Assembly (NCBI RefSeq): GCF_000739635.1
Contig: NZ_BATQ01000113.1
Location: 29,791 to 93,790, forward strand
Reading direction: 5' to 3'
DNA from: Verrucomicrobium sp. BvORR034
GTDB taxonomy: Bacteria > Verrucomicrobiota > Verrucomicrobiia > Verrucomicrobiales > Verrucomicrobiaceae
Length of the DNA stretch: 64,000 nucleotides
Part shown: positions 8,526 to 17,384 of the stretch, piece after piece
How positions within the stretch are numbered: the first letter of the stretch is position 1
How the letters are laid out: each line of letters starts with the position of its first letter
The notes under the pieces: model-generated
The model's input: the letters and a program-made list of their open reading frames with translations, nothing else
The model's database searches: none
What the model was told of the DNA's origin: nothing
Position numbers and translations under genes: made by a program

Positions 8526-10307
8526 ATGCCTCTCCTCACGGATCGCAAGACCCAACCGCAATATGATGTCATTGTCGTCGGCTCCGGTGCGGGCGGCGGG
8601 ATGGCCGCACTGCAACTCTCCCTGAACGGCATGAAGGTGTTGATGCTCGAAGCCGGGCGCAACTACGAGCCCATGAAGGAGACTCCGATGTTCAATACAC
8701 CGGAGATGGCCCCCCTGAGAGGTGATCGCACGCCGGACCGGTTCTTTGGCTACTACGATGCCACGGTGGGCGGCGGCTGGCAGGTTCCCGGAGAGCCGTA
8801 CACGAACAAAGCCGGGACGGAAGGATCCTTCTGGTGGTGGCGATCCCGCATGCTGGGAGGCCGCACCAACCACTGGGGACGCATCTCCCTCCGGTTTGGT
8901 GAACATGATTTCATCCCCAAGTCCCGCGACGGCCTGGGCTATGACTGGCCCATCCGGTATAACGACATCGCCCCTTGGTACGACAAGGCGGAGATGCTCA
9001 TCGGGGTGTACGGCGAAAACTGCGGGATCGAAAACGCTCCAGACTCTTCCCCAGGCGTGCTGCAGCCCGCTCCGAAACCGCGAGTGGGTGACCTGCTGGC
9101 CCGCAAGGCAGGAAAGAAGGTGGGAGTACCGATCGTCGCCGCCCGCCGCGCTGTGCTGACCAAGCCCATGAACGGGCCCAAGATCGCGAAGGAACTCTTC
9201 CCCAACAATCCCAAGGCGCAGGAGATCATGGGCACGGACATGTCCATGCGCGCGCCGTGCTTCTGGGCCACAGACTGCATTCGCGGTTGCTCCATCCGGG
9301 CCAACTTCCAGAGCACCACTGTGCTCATCCCTCCGGCTTTGCAGACGGGGAATCTGGACATCATTACCGATGCCATGGTGCGTGAGGTCATCGTGGGCAA
9401 GGACGGCCGCGCTACCGGGGTGCACTACATTGACAAGGTGACCCGCAAGGATGCCGTGGCCAAAGCCCGCGTGGTCATCCTGGCAGCCAGCACCTGCGAG
9501 ACCACCCGCATCCTCATGAACTCCAAGGGCAAGGATGCCGCAGGTCTGGCCAATGCCAGCGGACAGCTCGGCAAGAACCTCATGGACAGCGTGGGCACCA
9601 ACCTGGGTGGGCACATCCCTGCGCTGGAAAACCTGCCCCCCTTCAACGAAGACGGTGCTGGTGGGATCCACGTGTACACCCCCTGGTGGCTGGTTCGTGA
9701 TCATAACAAACTTGGATTCGCGCGCGGTTACCACATTGAGATGGGTGGCGGACGCCGGATGCCCAGCGTGGGCAGCCTGGGCGTGCTGGACAGCAAGTCA
9801 CCCGGAGTCTATGGAACCAAGCTCAAAGAAGACGCCCGCCGCTACTACGGGGCGAGTTTCGGGTTCTCCGGCCGCGGAGAAATGGTCCCCAACAAGGACT
9901 GCTACTGCGAACTGGATCCGTCCGTGGTGGATCAATGGGGCATCCCCGTCCTGCGCTTCCATTGGAAGTGGAGTGACCACGAGATCAAGCAGGCCGAACA
10001 CATGCAGCAGACTTTTGCCGAGCTGATCGAGCTCATGGGCGGCACTGCGAAGCCCAAGTCCGGCCGTGATGCCATCCAACGTCCCGGTGAAATCATTCAC
10101 GAGGTGGGCACCGCCCGCATGGGGCCGGACGAGGCCACCAGCATCACCAACCAGTACTGCCAGACCTGGGAGGTGAAAAACCTCTTCCTCATGGACGGCT
10201 CGGTATTGCCCTCGAACCCGGACAAGAATCCGACGCTCACCATCCTGGCCCTCGCCTGGCGGGGCAGCGAATACCTCATGGAAGAGATGAAGCGCGGCAA
10301 CATCTAA
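8526..10307 (+). CDS. GMC-family oxidoreductase (large subunit of a gluconate/sugar dehydrogenase-type complex)
   Basis: A 593-residue flavoprotein. The FAD-binding motif VVGSGAGGGMAALQLSLNG is at residues 16-34, followed by MLEAG; RMLGGRTNHWGRISLR is the substrate-domain signature of this GMC branch; HEVGTARMGPD and NPDKNPTLTILAL carry the His and Asn of the GMC active site near the C-terminus. It oxidises an alcohol or sugar hydroxyl. No signal peptide is seen in it, while the subunit 3 gene two genes downstream has a Tat signal, the usual arrangement for export of the pair as a complex. The short gaps to the next two genes (14 and 66 bases) suggest an operon. The substrate cannot be assigned. 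Confidence 0.92.
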   Translation: MPLLTDRKTQPQYDVIVVGSGAGGGMAALQLSLNGMKVLMLEAGRNYEPMKETPMFNTPEMAPLRGDRTPDRFFGYYDATVGGGWQVPGEPYTNKAGTEGSFWWWRSRMLGGRTNHWGRISLRFGEHDFIPKSRDGLGYDWPIRYNDIAPWYDKAEMLIGVYGENCGIENAPDSSPGVLQPAPKPRVGDLLARKAGKKVGVPIVAARRAVLTKPMNGPKIAKELFPNNPKAQEIMGTDMSMRAPCFWATDCIRGCSIRANFQSTTVLIPPALQTGNLDIITDAMVREVIVGKDGRATGVHYIDKVTRKDAVAKARVVILAASTCETTRILMNSKGKDAAGLANASGQLGKNLMDSVGTNLGGHIPALENLPPFNEDGAGGIHVYTPWWLVRDHNKLGFARGYHIEMGGGRRMPSVGSLGVLDSKSPGVYGTKLKEDARRYYGASFGFSGRGEMVPNKDCYCELDPSVVDQWGIPVLRFHWKWSDHEIKQAEHMQQTFAELIELMGGTAKPKSGRDAIQRPGEIIHEVGTARMGPDEATSITNQYCQTWEVKNLFLMDGSVLPSNPDKNPTLTILALAWRGSEYLMEEMKRGNI

Positions 10308-10321
10308 CAATCAGCCCGACC

Positions 10322-10822
10322 ATGGCCCTTTTCACTCGATCTCTCTTTCTCGTCGCCAGCTTGCTGCTGGCGGTTGCTGGTGACGCAGCTGAGCCCGTGA
10401 CCATCAAGTTCTGTGAGGTGATGGAGAGCCCTGCGGATGATGTCATCTCTGTCGAGGGACCTTCCGGATCAAAGGACAAGCTGCTGATCCGCAAGGCTCC
10501 TCTGTTGGACTCCTCTCACCTGAAAGAAGTCTACGTTGGCAAGGCGATAACGGTGCTGAATGGCGTGGCCAAGGATCAATGGACCCTCTCCCTGACGTTC
10601 ACCGACTCCGGCTCCAAACGGTTTGCAGAAGCAACTGAGAACTTGCTAGGCAAACGACTCGCCATCCTTGCCAATGACAAGGTGCTGGTGGCTCCCTTCA
10701 TCCGAGAATCCATCACCGGCGGCAGAGCCGAAATATCGGGCTCTTTCACTGAACAAGAACTCAAGGATCTGGCTGACGCTGTCACGCTTGGGATCCAACA
10801 GGCGAAAGGTGCCGGCGGCTAA
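10322..10822 (+). CDS. Secreted protein with SecD P1-head-like domain
   Basis: A 166-residue protein with a clear signal peptide (LFTRSLFLVASLLLAVAGDA). The remainder resembles the periplasmic P1-head region of SecD: LTFTDSGSKRFAEATENLLG, then RLAILANDKVLVAPFIRESI, ITGGRAEISGSFTEQELKDL and ADAV. Full SecD has six membrane helices; none follow here, so this is a stand-alone periplasmic domain. It is placed between the GMC oxidoreductase and its subunit 3 gene, which suggests a role in export, folding or maturation of that enzyme. That role is inference; it could also be an inserted, unrelated gene. Confidence 0.75.
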   Translation: MALFTRSLFLVASLLLAVAGDAAEPVTIKFCEVMESPADDVISVEGPSGSKDKLLIRKAPLLDSSHLKEVYVGKAITVLNGVAKDQWTLSLTFTDSGSKRFAEATENLLGKRLAILANDKVLVAPFIRESITGGRAEISGSFTEQELKDLADAVTLGIQQAKGAGG

Positions 10823-10888
10823 CTCCACTGAACGCCGAGCCCCTGCCTTTCTCGCCCCTTTTATCTTCACTCTTTTCTCCACCTTCAC

Positions 10889-11551
10889 ATGTCTGACAAC
10901 CGCGCCCCCCTTTCCCGCCGCGACGCCCTCAAGTGGTTTGCCGGCACCGCAGCTGGCACTGCTGCCGCGCCAGCTGTGCTCGCTGCCCCCAATGAAACGG
11001 AGCCATCGCCACCCGCGATTTCCACCCGCAGCCCCATTCACGACCCGGACTACATGAAGCCCGCGGTCTATCCGTGGACCAAACTCTTCTCTCCCGAGGA
11101 GCTGAACACAACCAAGGTCCTGGCAGATATCATCCTGCCCAAGGACAATCTCGGCCCCGCTGCGAGCGAGGTGGGCGTTCATGACTTCATCAACGAGTGG
11201 TGCAGCGCCCCCTACGATGACAAGAAGGACGACTGCGATGTGATCCGCGGCGGCCTGGGCTGGCTCAATACCGAGAGCTTCCGCCGGTTTGAAAAGACCT
11301 TCGTGGAGCTCAATCCGGCCCAACAAACGGCCATTGTGGATGACATCTGCGACCCCGCCAAGGTCAAGCCCGGCCTGAAGGTGGGCGTCAGCTTCTTCCG
11401 CCTTTTTCGCAAGCTCACCCTGGGTGGCTACTACACCCACAGCTCCACCTGGAAACAACTGGGCTACGTGGGCAACATCAGTCTTCCCGGCGACTATCCA
11501 GGAGTGCCGCTCGAAGTCATCAAAATGTTGGGCCTGGAAGACGTGGCCTGA
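10889..11551 (+). CDS. Gluconate 2-dehydrogenase subunit 3 family protein
   Basis: A 220-residue protein. It starts with a Tat-type signal (LSRRDALKWFAGTAAGTAAA), then LFSPEELNTTKVLADIILPK and ASEVGVHDFINEW, the typical motifs of subunit 3 of membrane gluconate dehydrogenase. In the characterised complexes this small subunit pairs with the GMC flavoprotein and carries it out through the Tat pathway. It is the third gene of the presumed GMC operon and is followed within 27 bases by a strong terminator. No cytochrome subunit gene is adjacent. Confidence 0.9.
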   Translation: MSDNRAPLSRRDALKWFAGTAAGTAAAPAVLAAPNETEPSPPAISTRSPIHDPDYMKPAVYPWTKLFSPEELNTTKVLADIILPKDNLGPAASEVGVHDFINEWCSAPYDDKKDDCDVIRGGLGWLNTESFRRFEKTFVELNPAQQTAIVDDICDPAKVKPGLKVGVSFFRLFRKLTLGGYYTHSSTWKQLGYVGNISLPGDYPGVPLEVIKMLGLEDVA

Positions 11552-11577
11552 CGCTTGAGTCGATTCACTTAAAACAA

Positions 11578-11612
11578 AAGCGCCCGCCTCCAATCAGGAT
11601 GCGGGCGCTTTT
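11578..11612 (+). terminator. Rho-independent terminator after the GMC operon
   Basis: AAGCGCCCGC (11578-11587) pairs with GCGGGCGCTT (11601-11610) around a 13-base loop, followed by TT. It lies between the convergent subunit 3 and leuA genes. The A-run on the other side also gives a T-rich tail on the minus strand, so it may stop leuA transcription too. Confidence 0.85.
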
Positions 11613-11637
11613 CATTTGGGAGCGGAACTCCCCTGAA

Positions 11638-13296
11638 TTATTTCATCGCCCGGTTCACCGCGCTTAGCACTGCTTTGATGGAGGCCAATTCGATGTTGGT
11701 GTCCACCCCTGCTCCCCAGACGTTCTTGCCACCGGCCAGCTTGATCTGGATGAATGACAACGCACTGGCTCCAGTGCCTTCGCTCAGAGACTGCTCACGG
11801 TAAGTCGCGATCTCAAAGGCGGGGGCACCGCTCTTGACCAGACCATCCACAAACGCTGCAATAGGACCATTGCCCTCTCCAGTGACCTCCACCTCCTGGC
11901 CATCACGGAAGACGCTGGCGCGGCAGCGGAACACCCCCGTGGTACCATCGGCATGGAAGTGTTTCAGCGAAAACGGCTGCTCACGCTCAATGTACTCGTT
12001 CCAGAACATGGTCTTGAGCTCAGCCGCGGTCACTTCTCGGCCCAGACGATCCACTTCGTCGTTGGCCAGCGGACCGAATTCCCGCTGCAGATCCTTCGGC
12101 AGTTCGATCCCAAACTCGGCTTCCAACAGGTACGCCACACCGCCTTTGCCGCTCTGGCTGTTCACGCGGATCACTTCGCGATATTCCCGACCGATGTCCT
12201 TCGGATCAATCGTCAGATAAGGCACGTCCCAGACGCCACCTTTCTTCTCCCAGCCCGTCAGGCCTTTCTTGATGGCGTCCTGGTGGGAACCACTGAAGGC
12301 GGTGAACACCAGTTCTCCCGAATAAGGATGGCGGGGTGGCACTGACATGCCGGTGCAGCGCTCATACACATCGCGCAGGGCATTCAGGTTCGAGAAGTCC
12401 AACCCTGGATCAATGCCATGCATGTAGAGGTTCATCGCGACCTGAACGATATCCAGATTGCCCGTCCGCTCACCATTGCCAAACAGCGTGCCTTCGACGC
12501 GATCCGCGCCTGCCAGCAATCCCAACTCGGTCGCCGCAGTGCCGGTGCCACGATCATTGTGGGTGTGCAGGCTGATGACCAGGGACTCACGATTGCGAAT
12601 GTTGGTGGCGATCCATTCGATCTGGTCGGCATACACATTGGGCATGGCGACCTCCACCGTATCCGGCAGGTTCAGAATCATCTTGCGCTCTGGAGTGGGC
12701 TGCCACACATCAATCACCGCCTCGGAGATCTCCTTGGCGAACTCCACCTCCGTCGCGCTGAAACTCTCAGGAGAATACTGCAACGAGACATCTGATCCCG
12801 CCAAACGTGGCAGGCGATCCTTGATCATTTGCGCTCCGCGCACGGCCATCTTCACGATGTCCGCCTTCTCCATGCCAAAGACATAGCGGCGCTGTGCCGG
12901 TGACGTGGAGTTATACAGGTGAATTATGACCTTCTTCGCCCCGATCAACGACTGCACCGTCTTTTCAATCAGGTCCTCCCGTGCCTGCACCAGCACCTGC
13001 ACGGTCACGTCATCGGGAATCCGCCCGTCTTCAATCAGACGACGATTGAAGGCAAACTCCGTGTTGGAGGCGGAGGGGAAACCCACTTCGATCTCCTTGA
13101 AGCCGCACTTCACAAGGGCATCAAACATCTCCAGCTTTTGGGAGACATTCATCGGCACCGCCAGGGCCTGGTTGCCATCACGCAGATCCACACTGCACCA
13201 CCGGGGTGCGCGGGTCATGACTCGCGAGGGCCACTGTCTGCCAGGCAGATCGATGGCGGGGAATGGACTGTACTTTTGAGAAGCGGGGACAAACAT
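11638..13296 (-). CDS. leuA: 2-isopropylmalate synthase
   Basis: A 552-residue enzyme of the longer LeuA type. The catalytic TIM-barrel opens with RWCSVDLRDGNQALAVPMN (DxRDGNQ motif), includes the metal-binding LHTHNDRGTGTAATELGLLA, and is followed by the regulatory dimer domain at the C-terminus (about residues 430-552). It condenses acetyl-CoA with 2-oxoisovalerate, the first step of leucine synthesis, and is normally feedback-inhibited by leucine. Other leu genes are not adjacent. ATG 13296 fits the expected N-terminus (QKYSPFPAIDLPGRQWP). Confidence 0.96.
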   Translation of the reverse strand: MFVPASQKYSPFPAIDLPGRQWPSRVMTRAPRWCSVDLRDGNQALAVPMNVSQKLEMFDALVKCGFKEIEVGFPSASNTEFAFNRRLIEDGRIPDDVTVQVLVQAREDLIEKTVQSLIGAKKVIIHLYNSTSPAQRRYVFGMEKADIVKMAVRGAQMIKDRLPRLAGSDVSLQYSPESFSATEVEFAKEISEAVIDVWQPTPERKMILNLPDTVEVAMPNVYADQIEWIATNIRNRESLVISLHTHNDRGTGTAATELGLLAGADRVEGTLFGNGERTGNLDIVQVAMNLYMHGIDPGLDFSNLNALRDVYERCTGMSVPPRHPYSGELVFTAFSGSHQDAIKKGLTGWEKKGGVWDVPYLTIDPKDIGREYREVIRVNSQSGKGGVAYLLEAEFGIELPKDLQREFGPLANDEVDRLGREVTAAELKTMFWNEYIEREQPFSLKHFHADGTTGVFRCRASVFRDGQEVEVTGEGNGPIAAFVDGLVKSGAPAFEIATYREQSLSEGTGASALSFIQIKLAGGKNVWGAGVDTNIELASIKAVLSAVNRAMK

Positions 13297-13768
13297 GGAA
13301 ATAGGAAAGGGATAAATGAAGAGAAACGCGCTCCTGACAAGCAGGAGGCAAAGAGAAACCGATGTGCAAGGCCACCTTCATGGGTGGCGGGAGGGGTGAG
13401 ATCAGTGGGCCGCCAACCCGAGTCGAAGGAGACCGGGAAGAAGATTCAGGCTGTGCACTGTCGAAGACATCGAGCCCCAAAGTAAGCATCCGGATCCATT
13501 TGTCTAGAAAAACATCATGGGGAGCGGTGCAGTCGTTTTGCGGGCACCTATCGGTCGTATCAGCGTGCAAAACGCAAGAGACTCCGTGCATCCTGAGCGA
13601 AAAACTGTCACCAAGACGGAACACGTGAAAAATCAACCAATGCCTTCACCGTTGATAATCAAGTAGTTACATCACAACCAAAGGAGATGGCACGCGCCGT
13701 GCATAAGGGTTCGGTGTCGCAACACCCGTTGTGAACCACCAGCCAAAGCCCCCTGCACTATTTCTCCC
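13297..13768. other. Divergent intergenic region between leuA and the ECF sigma gene
   Basis: 472 bases with no supported gene. A short hairpin, CTCCTG-ACAAG-CAGGAG at 13331-13347, lies 35 bases before the leuA start and could act in the leuA leader. I looked for a Leu-rich leader peptide or a T-box core and did not find either. Promoters for both flanking genes must lie here. Confidence 0.4.
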
Positions 13769-14380
13769 ATGAAAACCATTCCATTCCCCACCACCTCGGC
13801 CCACAATCTCGCACTTCTCGACGATGAATCGCTGATGGCGCTGATCACTGAGAAACAAGATCAAAAGGCTCTCGAAGTCCTCTATCAACGTCACCGCCCC
13901 GTTCTGCGCGGCGTGATCGGTCGCGTCGTAGGTGTGGATGCCGACGTGGACGACGTGTTGCAAGACGTGTTTATCCAGGTCTGGAAGCAGTCCGCAACCT
14001 TCTCCGCCAAGAAGGGACAGTTGCTTGGCTGGCTGATCACCATCGCCCGCCGCCGGGCGCTTGACCGGGTCCGCCAGCTTACCTCCTACCAGAAAGCCAC
14101 CAACCGGTACGAGGAGTCCATCAAGCCCGAAATCGGGCACGCAGAAGACTCCACGGTGGATCGCGAAGTGCGCCACAACGAACTGACCGAGTTGTTCGAC
14201 CACCTGATTGCCGATCTGCCCAAGGAGCAAGGTGTCGCGGTTCAGCTCACCTTTTTCAGCGGACTTAGCCAGCGCGAAATCGCCGCCCGCCTCTCCCTGC
14301 CGCTTGGCACGGTGAAAACCCGCATCGAACTTGCTGTGCGCAAACTGGGCCGTTCGAACCTGTGCCGCGAAGCTGCGTAA
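13769..14380 (+). CDS. ECF-type RNA polymerase sigma factor
   Basis: A 203-residue sigma-70 family protein of ECF size. Region 2 is seen at about residues 30-100 (DVDDVLQDVFIQVWKQSATF then GQLLGWLITIARRRALDRVR), and region 4 at about 145-198 (LPKEQGVAVQLTFFSGLSQ, then REIAARLSLPLGTVKTRIEL). It directs RNA polymerase to a specific promoter set, probably under stress or envelope control. No anti-sigma gene is next to it; a terminator and a tRNA follow, so it is an orphan ECF by position. Start ATG 13769 fits the family. Confidence 0.93.
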   Translation: MKTIPFPTTSAHNLALLDDESLMALITEKQDQKALEVLYQRHRPVLRGVIGRVVGVDADVDDVLQDVFIQVWKQSATFSAKKGQLLGWLITIARRRALDRVRQLTSYQKATNRYEESIKPEIGHAEDSTVDREVRHNELTELFDHLIADLPKEQGVAVQLTFFSGLSQREIAARLSLPLGTVKTRIELAVRKLGRSNLCREAA

Positions 14381-14441
14381 CCCCCATCTGGAGCCCCCTC
14401 CAAAACAGACTCTGGTTCTGTATCATCCAAGCAGACTTCCG

Positions 14442-14467
14442 ACCGGTGGCACCCGCCACCGGTTTTC
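14442..14467 (+). terminator. Rho-independent terminator after the ECF sigma gene
   Basis: ACCGGTGGC (14442-14450) pairs with GCCACCGGT (14455-14463) around ACCC, followed by TTTCTTTT. It starts 62 bases after the sigma factor stop. Confidence 0.88.
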
Positions 14468-14613
14468 TTTTGTCCTTATCAATAGGGAGTGGCCCATCCT
14501 TTGCGGGAAGGAGGCTCTACCGCTCCGGCCACCCGAAAAAAACAGCACAAAAAAGTGAAGAAAACACTTGTCTATTTTTGGGATCGCGGTACTATCTCTT
14601 CCTCCCAGAGCAC

Positions 14614-14689
14614 GGGGCATTAGCTCAGTTGGTAGAGCGTCTCAATGGCATTGAGAAGGTCAGCGGTTCGAATCCGCTATGCTCCACCA
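14614..14689 (+). tRNA. tRNA-Ala (anticodon GGC)
   Basis: A full cloverleaf can be folded: acceptor GGGGCAT with ATGCTCC, D-arm GCTC/GAGC with AGTTGGTA loop, anticodon stem TCTCA/TGAGA with loop ATGGCAT (anticodon GGC, reading GCC), T-arm AGCGG/CCGCT with loop TTCGAAT, discriminator A and an encoded CCA at 14687-14689. GGC anticodon and the G-rich acceptor fit tRNA-Ala. Confidence 0.95.
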
Positions 14690-14712
14690 AACCTAAGAAT
14701 GGTTTGGTGGAG
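14682..14712 (+). terminator. 12-bp inverted repeat that reuses the tRNA-Ala 3' end
   Basis: CTCCACCAAACC (14682-14693) is matched perfectly by GGTTTGGTGGAG (14701-14712) around TAAGAAT. The left arm is the acceptor 3' strand, discriminator and CCA of the tRNA. It may be a terminator that is resolved by 3' processing; a run of A, not T, follows, so simple intrinsic termination is not certain. Confidence 0.5.
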
Positions 14713-15389
14713 TCCCCACAAAAAAGGCTGCAAACAAAAGCATGCCATTTATTTCTCTGAACCTGGTTTAAGGAAACCACCTTCCAAAGGCACCCCTGGT
14801 TGACTCCTCGATCACTCCTGATTCATGGAGGCACTGCGATCTCATTCGCCAGTCGCAGCCAAGTTCCCAGGTTTCTGCCGACGAAGGAACTTCAGGACTC
14901 CCCACTATGTGCCAATGCCATCAGGGAAAGAAGAGCGGCCACTCCCATAACCTCTCCCTATGGGAACGAACTGAGGGCTGAATGCCCGGAGTCATGCCAG
15001 CCTTGGGCAACGCTCAAAGTGATCGTGTATTTGAAATGCCCCAGGCTGTAGGCCCGATTCATTCAGGGATGTCTGTAGGCAGGCTTGATGAGACTGGGCC
15101 TTCGGTTTTCTGAGCCTAGCGATTCCCGCCTGCTGTAAAGGGGATAGGCCGCCGCGATTCCAATTCGCTCTCAGGCAATCAATACAGTGGCGCCATCACT
15201 TTTCCATGATGGTATTGCACCATATGTGTTGGTCCCTTCCACAGGAGACGACAGGATCACACCCTCCCCCTGCCTCTCAACGATGGAGGGACTGCACAGA
15301 GCTTCCAGGCGTCGAGAAAGGAGAGCCCGAACTCCTGCGGCCAATCTCCATCGAGACACGATCAATCCCCAAGGACGTCCGTTTCCAAC
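14713..15389. other. Long gene-free stretch downstream of tRNA-Ala
   Basis: About 680 bases (770 to the next stop codon) contain only short overlapping frames with no domain, no biased composition typical of a gene and no start signals. The part around 15180-15360 has the look of a dispersed intergenic element of this phylum (GGAGGGACTGCACAGAGCTT at 15285-15304), but I see no second copy in the window. I assign no gene here. Confidence 0.4.
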
Positions 15390-15421
15390 AAAAAACCCGC
15401 ACCGTTTCCAGTGCGGGTTTT
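15390..15421 (-). terminator. Rho-independent terminator of the SEL1-repeat gene
   Basis: On the minus strand AAAACCCGCAC (15421-15411) pairs with GTGCGGGTTTT (15402-15392), and the T-run continues to 15390. It begins 38 bases after the stop of the gene at 15460-17202. Confidence 0.9.
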
Positions 15422-15459
15422 GATAGAGTGAATCAGCAAGAGATTCTCAGCGAAACCGA

Positions 15460-17202
15460 CTAGCGGGTAGCGGGTTTGCGGGGGGCACCCGTTGCAGGAG
15501 CCGCCGGGGTGGCAGCAGGAGCTGCGGCAGGCGGAGTCACGGCAGGAGCCTTGGCATCAGCGGCGGCCTTTGCCTTGCGGGCTTCACGATCCGTCTTCAT
15601 GCGGGCGATGGTGGCCTCTGCCTTCTGGATCTTGTCTTGAGTGAGGGCCTTGTTACCCTTGGTCACGGCATCCAGAGCGCCTTTAACCACTTCGTTCTTG
15701 GGATCGATTTCCTGGGCCTGCTTGAAGAACACATAGGCAGACTCAAAGTCAGGCTTGGCCGTGTCACCAACCGGGACCATGAGGCCGCGGAAGTGAAGGC
15801 TGCCCAGACGGACAAAGGCCTCGAGACGCACGGCGTCGCTGGCGGCGGGAGAATCCGCAGCAGCGAGGTAGGAGGCGGCAGCGGCCTGATAAGGAGACCC
15901 TTTGTCGCTGTCGATCACCAGACCCTGTTCGCTCACGAGACCGTAGCTGAGAAGACCTTCCGGAAGACCTGCAGCAGCGGCGCGGGCGAACCAGCCAGCG
16001 GCGGCAACCGGGTCTTTCAGAGTGCCATTGCCATTGAGGTAATAAGCACCGGCCTTCTGCATGCCATATGCCAGACCGTTCACGGCGGACTGCAGGAAGT
16101 AAGTGAATGCCTTGGTTGGGTCCTTGTCCACAGTGCGTCCTTCTTCGTAGAAGGTGCCGACGTTGTAGATGGCGAGAGGCACATTGCTCTGGGCAGCCAG
16201 ACGGTACAGTTCAAGTGCGGCAGCGGCGTTGGGGGCGACGTCGATCTTCTTGTCGTCCTTGTCGAGGTCCACACCCTTGTCGTAGAAGCCGGCAAGACGA
16301 ACTTGAGCGATCGAGTCATTGCCCTGGGCAGCGCGGCGATAGAAGTCGAGAGCCTTGTCGAAGTCTTTCGTCACACCAGCAAGGCCGCTCTCATGCAGTT
16401 CACCCATGATCCGGAGACCGGTGGCATTGTTCTGCTTGGCAAGTTCTTCGAACTTCTTCACCGCCGCAGCGGGGTCGGCGGCAATCGTCTTCTCACCGAT
16501 TTTCTTGCCATCCAACAGCACTGAACCGAGGCTGGCCAGCGCACCGGGGTTGCCGAGGTCAGCCGCCTCGTTCAACAAAGTCCAGGCCTTGTCGTCATTC
16601 TGGCTCTCTTTGCCACCTGCGCCGAGATAGAACTGAGCCAGCTCAAACTTGGCCTGGCTGTCCTTTTCCTTGCTGGCGACTTCGAGCAGCGCTTCAGCAG
16701 CCTTGGGGTCCACTTTGTAGCCAGCAAGGCCACGAAGATGAATCTGGGCCATGTTGCGACGGGCGGCATTCAGCCCTTTGTCGGCGGACTTCTGGATCCA
16801 GTCCACGCCTTCCTTCGTCACCTTCTCTTCTTTGCCGGAAGCGGCAAGAATGAAGCCGAGGTTGTTCATGGCCTGAAGCTGATTCTGGGCGGCAGCCTTC
16901 TTGTAGTAGTCAAGCGCCTGCTCCAGAGCTCCCTGCTGATTGCTCTGTTGGAGGAAAAGACCCACCGCAAACTGGGCATCCTTGTCCCCCTTGGTGTCGG
17001 CGAGGTCCTTGATCTTCTTGATCGTCTCGTTCACCGCCGTCCCAACCTGGGACGTATCACCTGAGGAAATATTGCCCATGGCGTCGGCCAGCTTCTGCAC
17101 TTGGGCCGTCATTTCGGGCGAGGGGCTCGACCACTCTGCGGTATTGAGTCCGAGGGCCGCTACCATCGCGGCCATCTTGAGGCTAATAAGACTATGCAAC
17201 AT
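15460..17202 (-). CDS. SEL1-like (TPR-type) repeat protein, secreted
   Basis: About 580 residues. The N-terminus LHSLISLKMAAMVAALGLNT looks like a short signal peptide. Much of the chain is built of SEL1-type repeats of roughly 36 residues with A-x-x-x-L-G-x-x-Y/F-x-x-G patterns, for example ALDYYKKAAAQNQLQAMNNL, NPGALASLGSVLL, ALDFYRRAAQGNDSIAQVRL and AYGMQKAGAYYLNGNG. The last 100 residues are Ala/Lys/Pro-rich and likely disordered (AAAPAATPAAPATGAP). Such repeats mediate protein-protein contacts in the envelope. I prefer ATG 17202 because it puts the signal at the N-terminus; the frame extends to 17259. It is a single gene with its own terminator. Confidence 0.85.
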   Translation of the reverse strand: MLHSLISLKMAAMVAALGLNTAEWSSPSPEMTAQVQKLADAMGNISSGDTSQVGTAVNETIKKIKDLADTKGDKDAQFAVGLFLQQSNQQGALEQALDYYKKAAAQNQLQAMNNLGFILAASGKEEKVTKEGVDWIQKSADKGLNAARRNMAQIHLRGLAGYKVDPKAAEALLEVASKEKDSQAKFELAQFYLGAGGKESQNDDKAWTLLNEAADLGNPGALASLGSVLLDGKKIGEKTIAADPAAAVKKFEELAKQNNATGLRIMGELHESGLAGVTKDFDKALDFYRRAAQGNDSIAQVRLAGFYDKGVDLDKDDKKIDVAPNAAAALELYRLAAQSNVPLAIYNVGTFYEEGRTVDKDPTKAFTYFLQSAVNGLAYGMQKAGAYYLNGNGTLKDPVAAAGWFARAAAAGLPEGLLSYGLVSEQGLVIDSDKGSPYQAAAASYLAAADSPAASDAVRLEAFVRLGSLHFRGLMVPVGDTAKPDFESAYVFFKQAQEIDPKNEVVKGALDAVTKGNKALTQDKIQKAEATIARMKTDREARKAKAAADAKAPAVTPPAAAPAATPAAPATGAPRKPATR

Positions 17203-17384
17203 AATTTTCGAATTGAATGAAGAGTGCGATTCAGACCCGCATGAGGTCGAAGCGCTCATTTTTGGCTAAAAGATTCGCCTAAATCAAGCAAATCTGGTGA
17301 ATGGCCGAAAAATGCCGTTTGGGCGCACTGCTACCGGGACTTTTACTTGCTCCCGCAGGGGGCAACAGTTGACAATGCTGACAA

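Noticed and set aside
8472..9734. A 420-codon minus-strand frame inside the GMC gene
   Set aside because: Shadow of the GMC frame; composition and lack of motifs are not those of a protein.
13400..13450. A short match (GACCGGGAAGAAGAT) between 13429 and a similar string near 43770
   Set aside because: Too short and imperfect to call a repeat family without a genome-wide count.
13297..13640. Possible leucine attenuator or T-box before leuA
   Set aside because: I found no Leu-rich leader peptide, no T-box core and no terminator pair; only one six-base hairpin.
17369..17374. TTGACA just upstream of the ABC-2-type membrane gene
   Set aside because: Only ten bases separate it from the ATG, so it cannot be the -35 for that start unless the true start is about 90 bases downstream.
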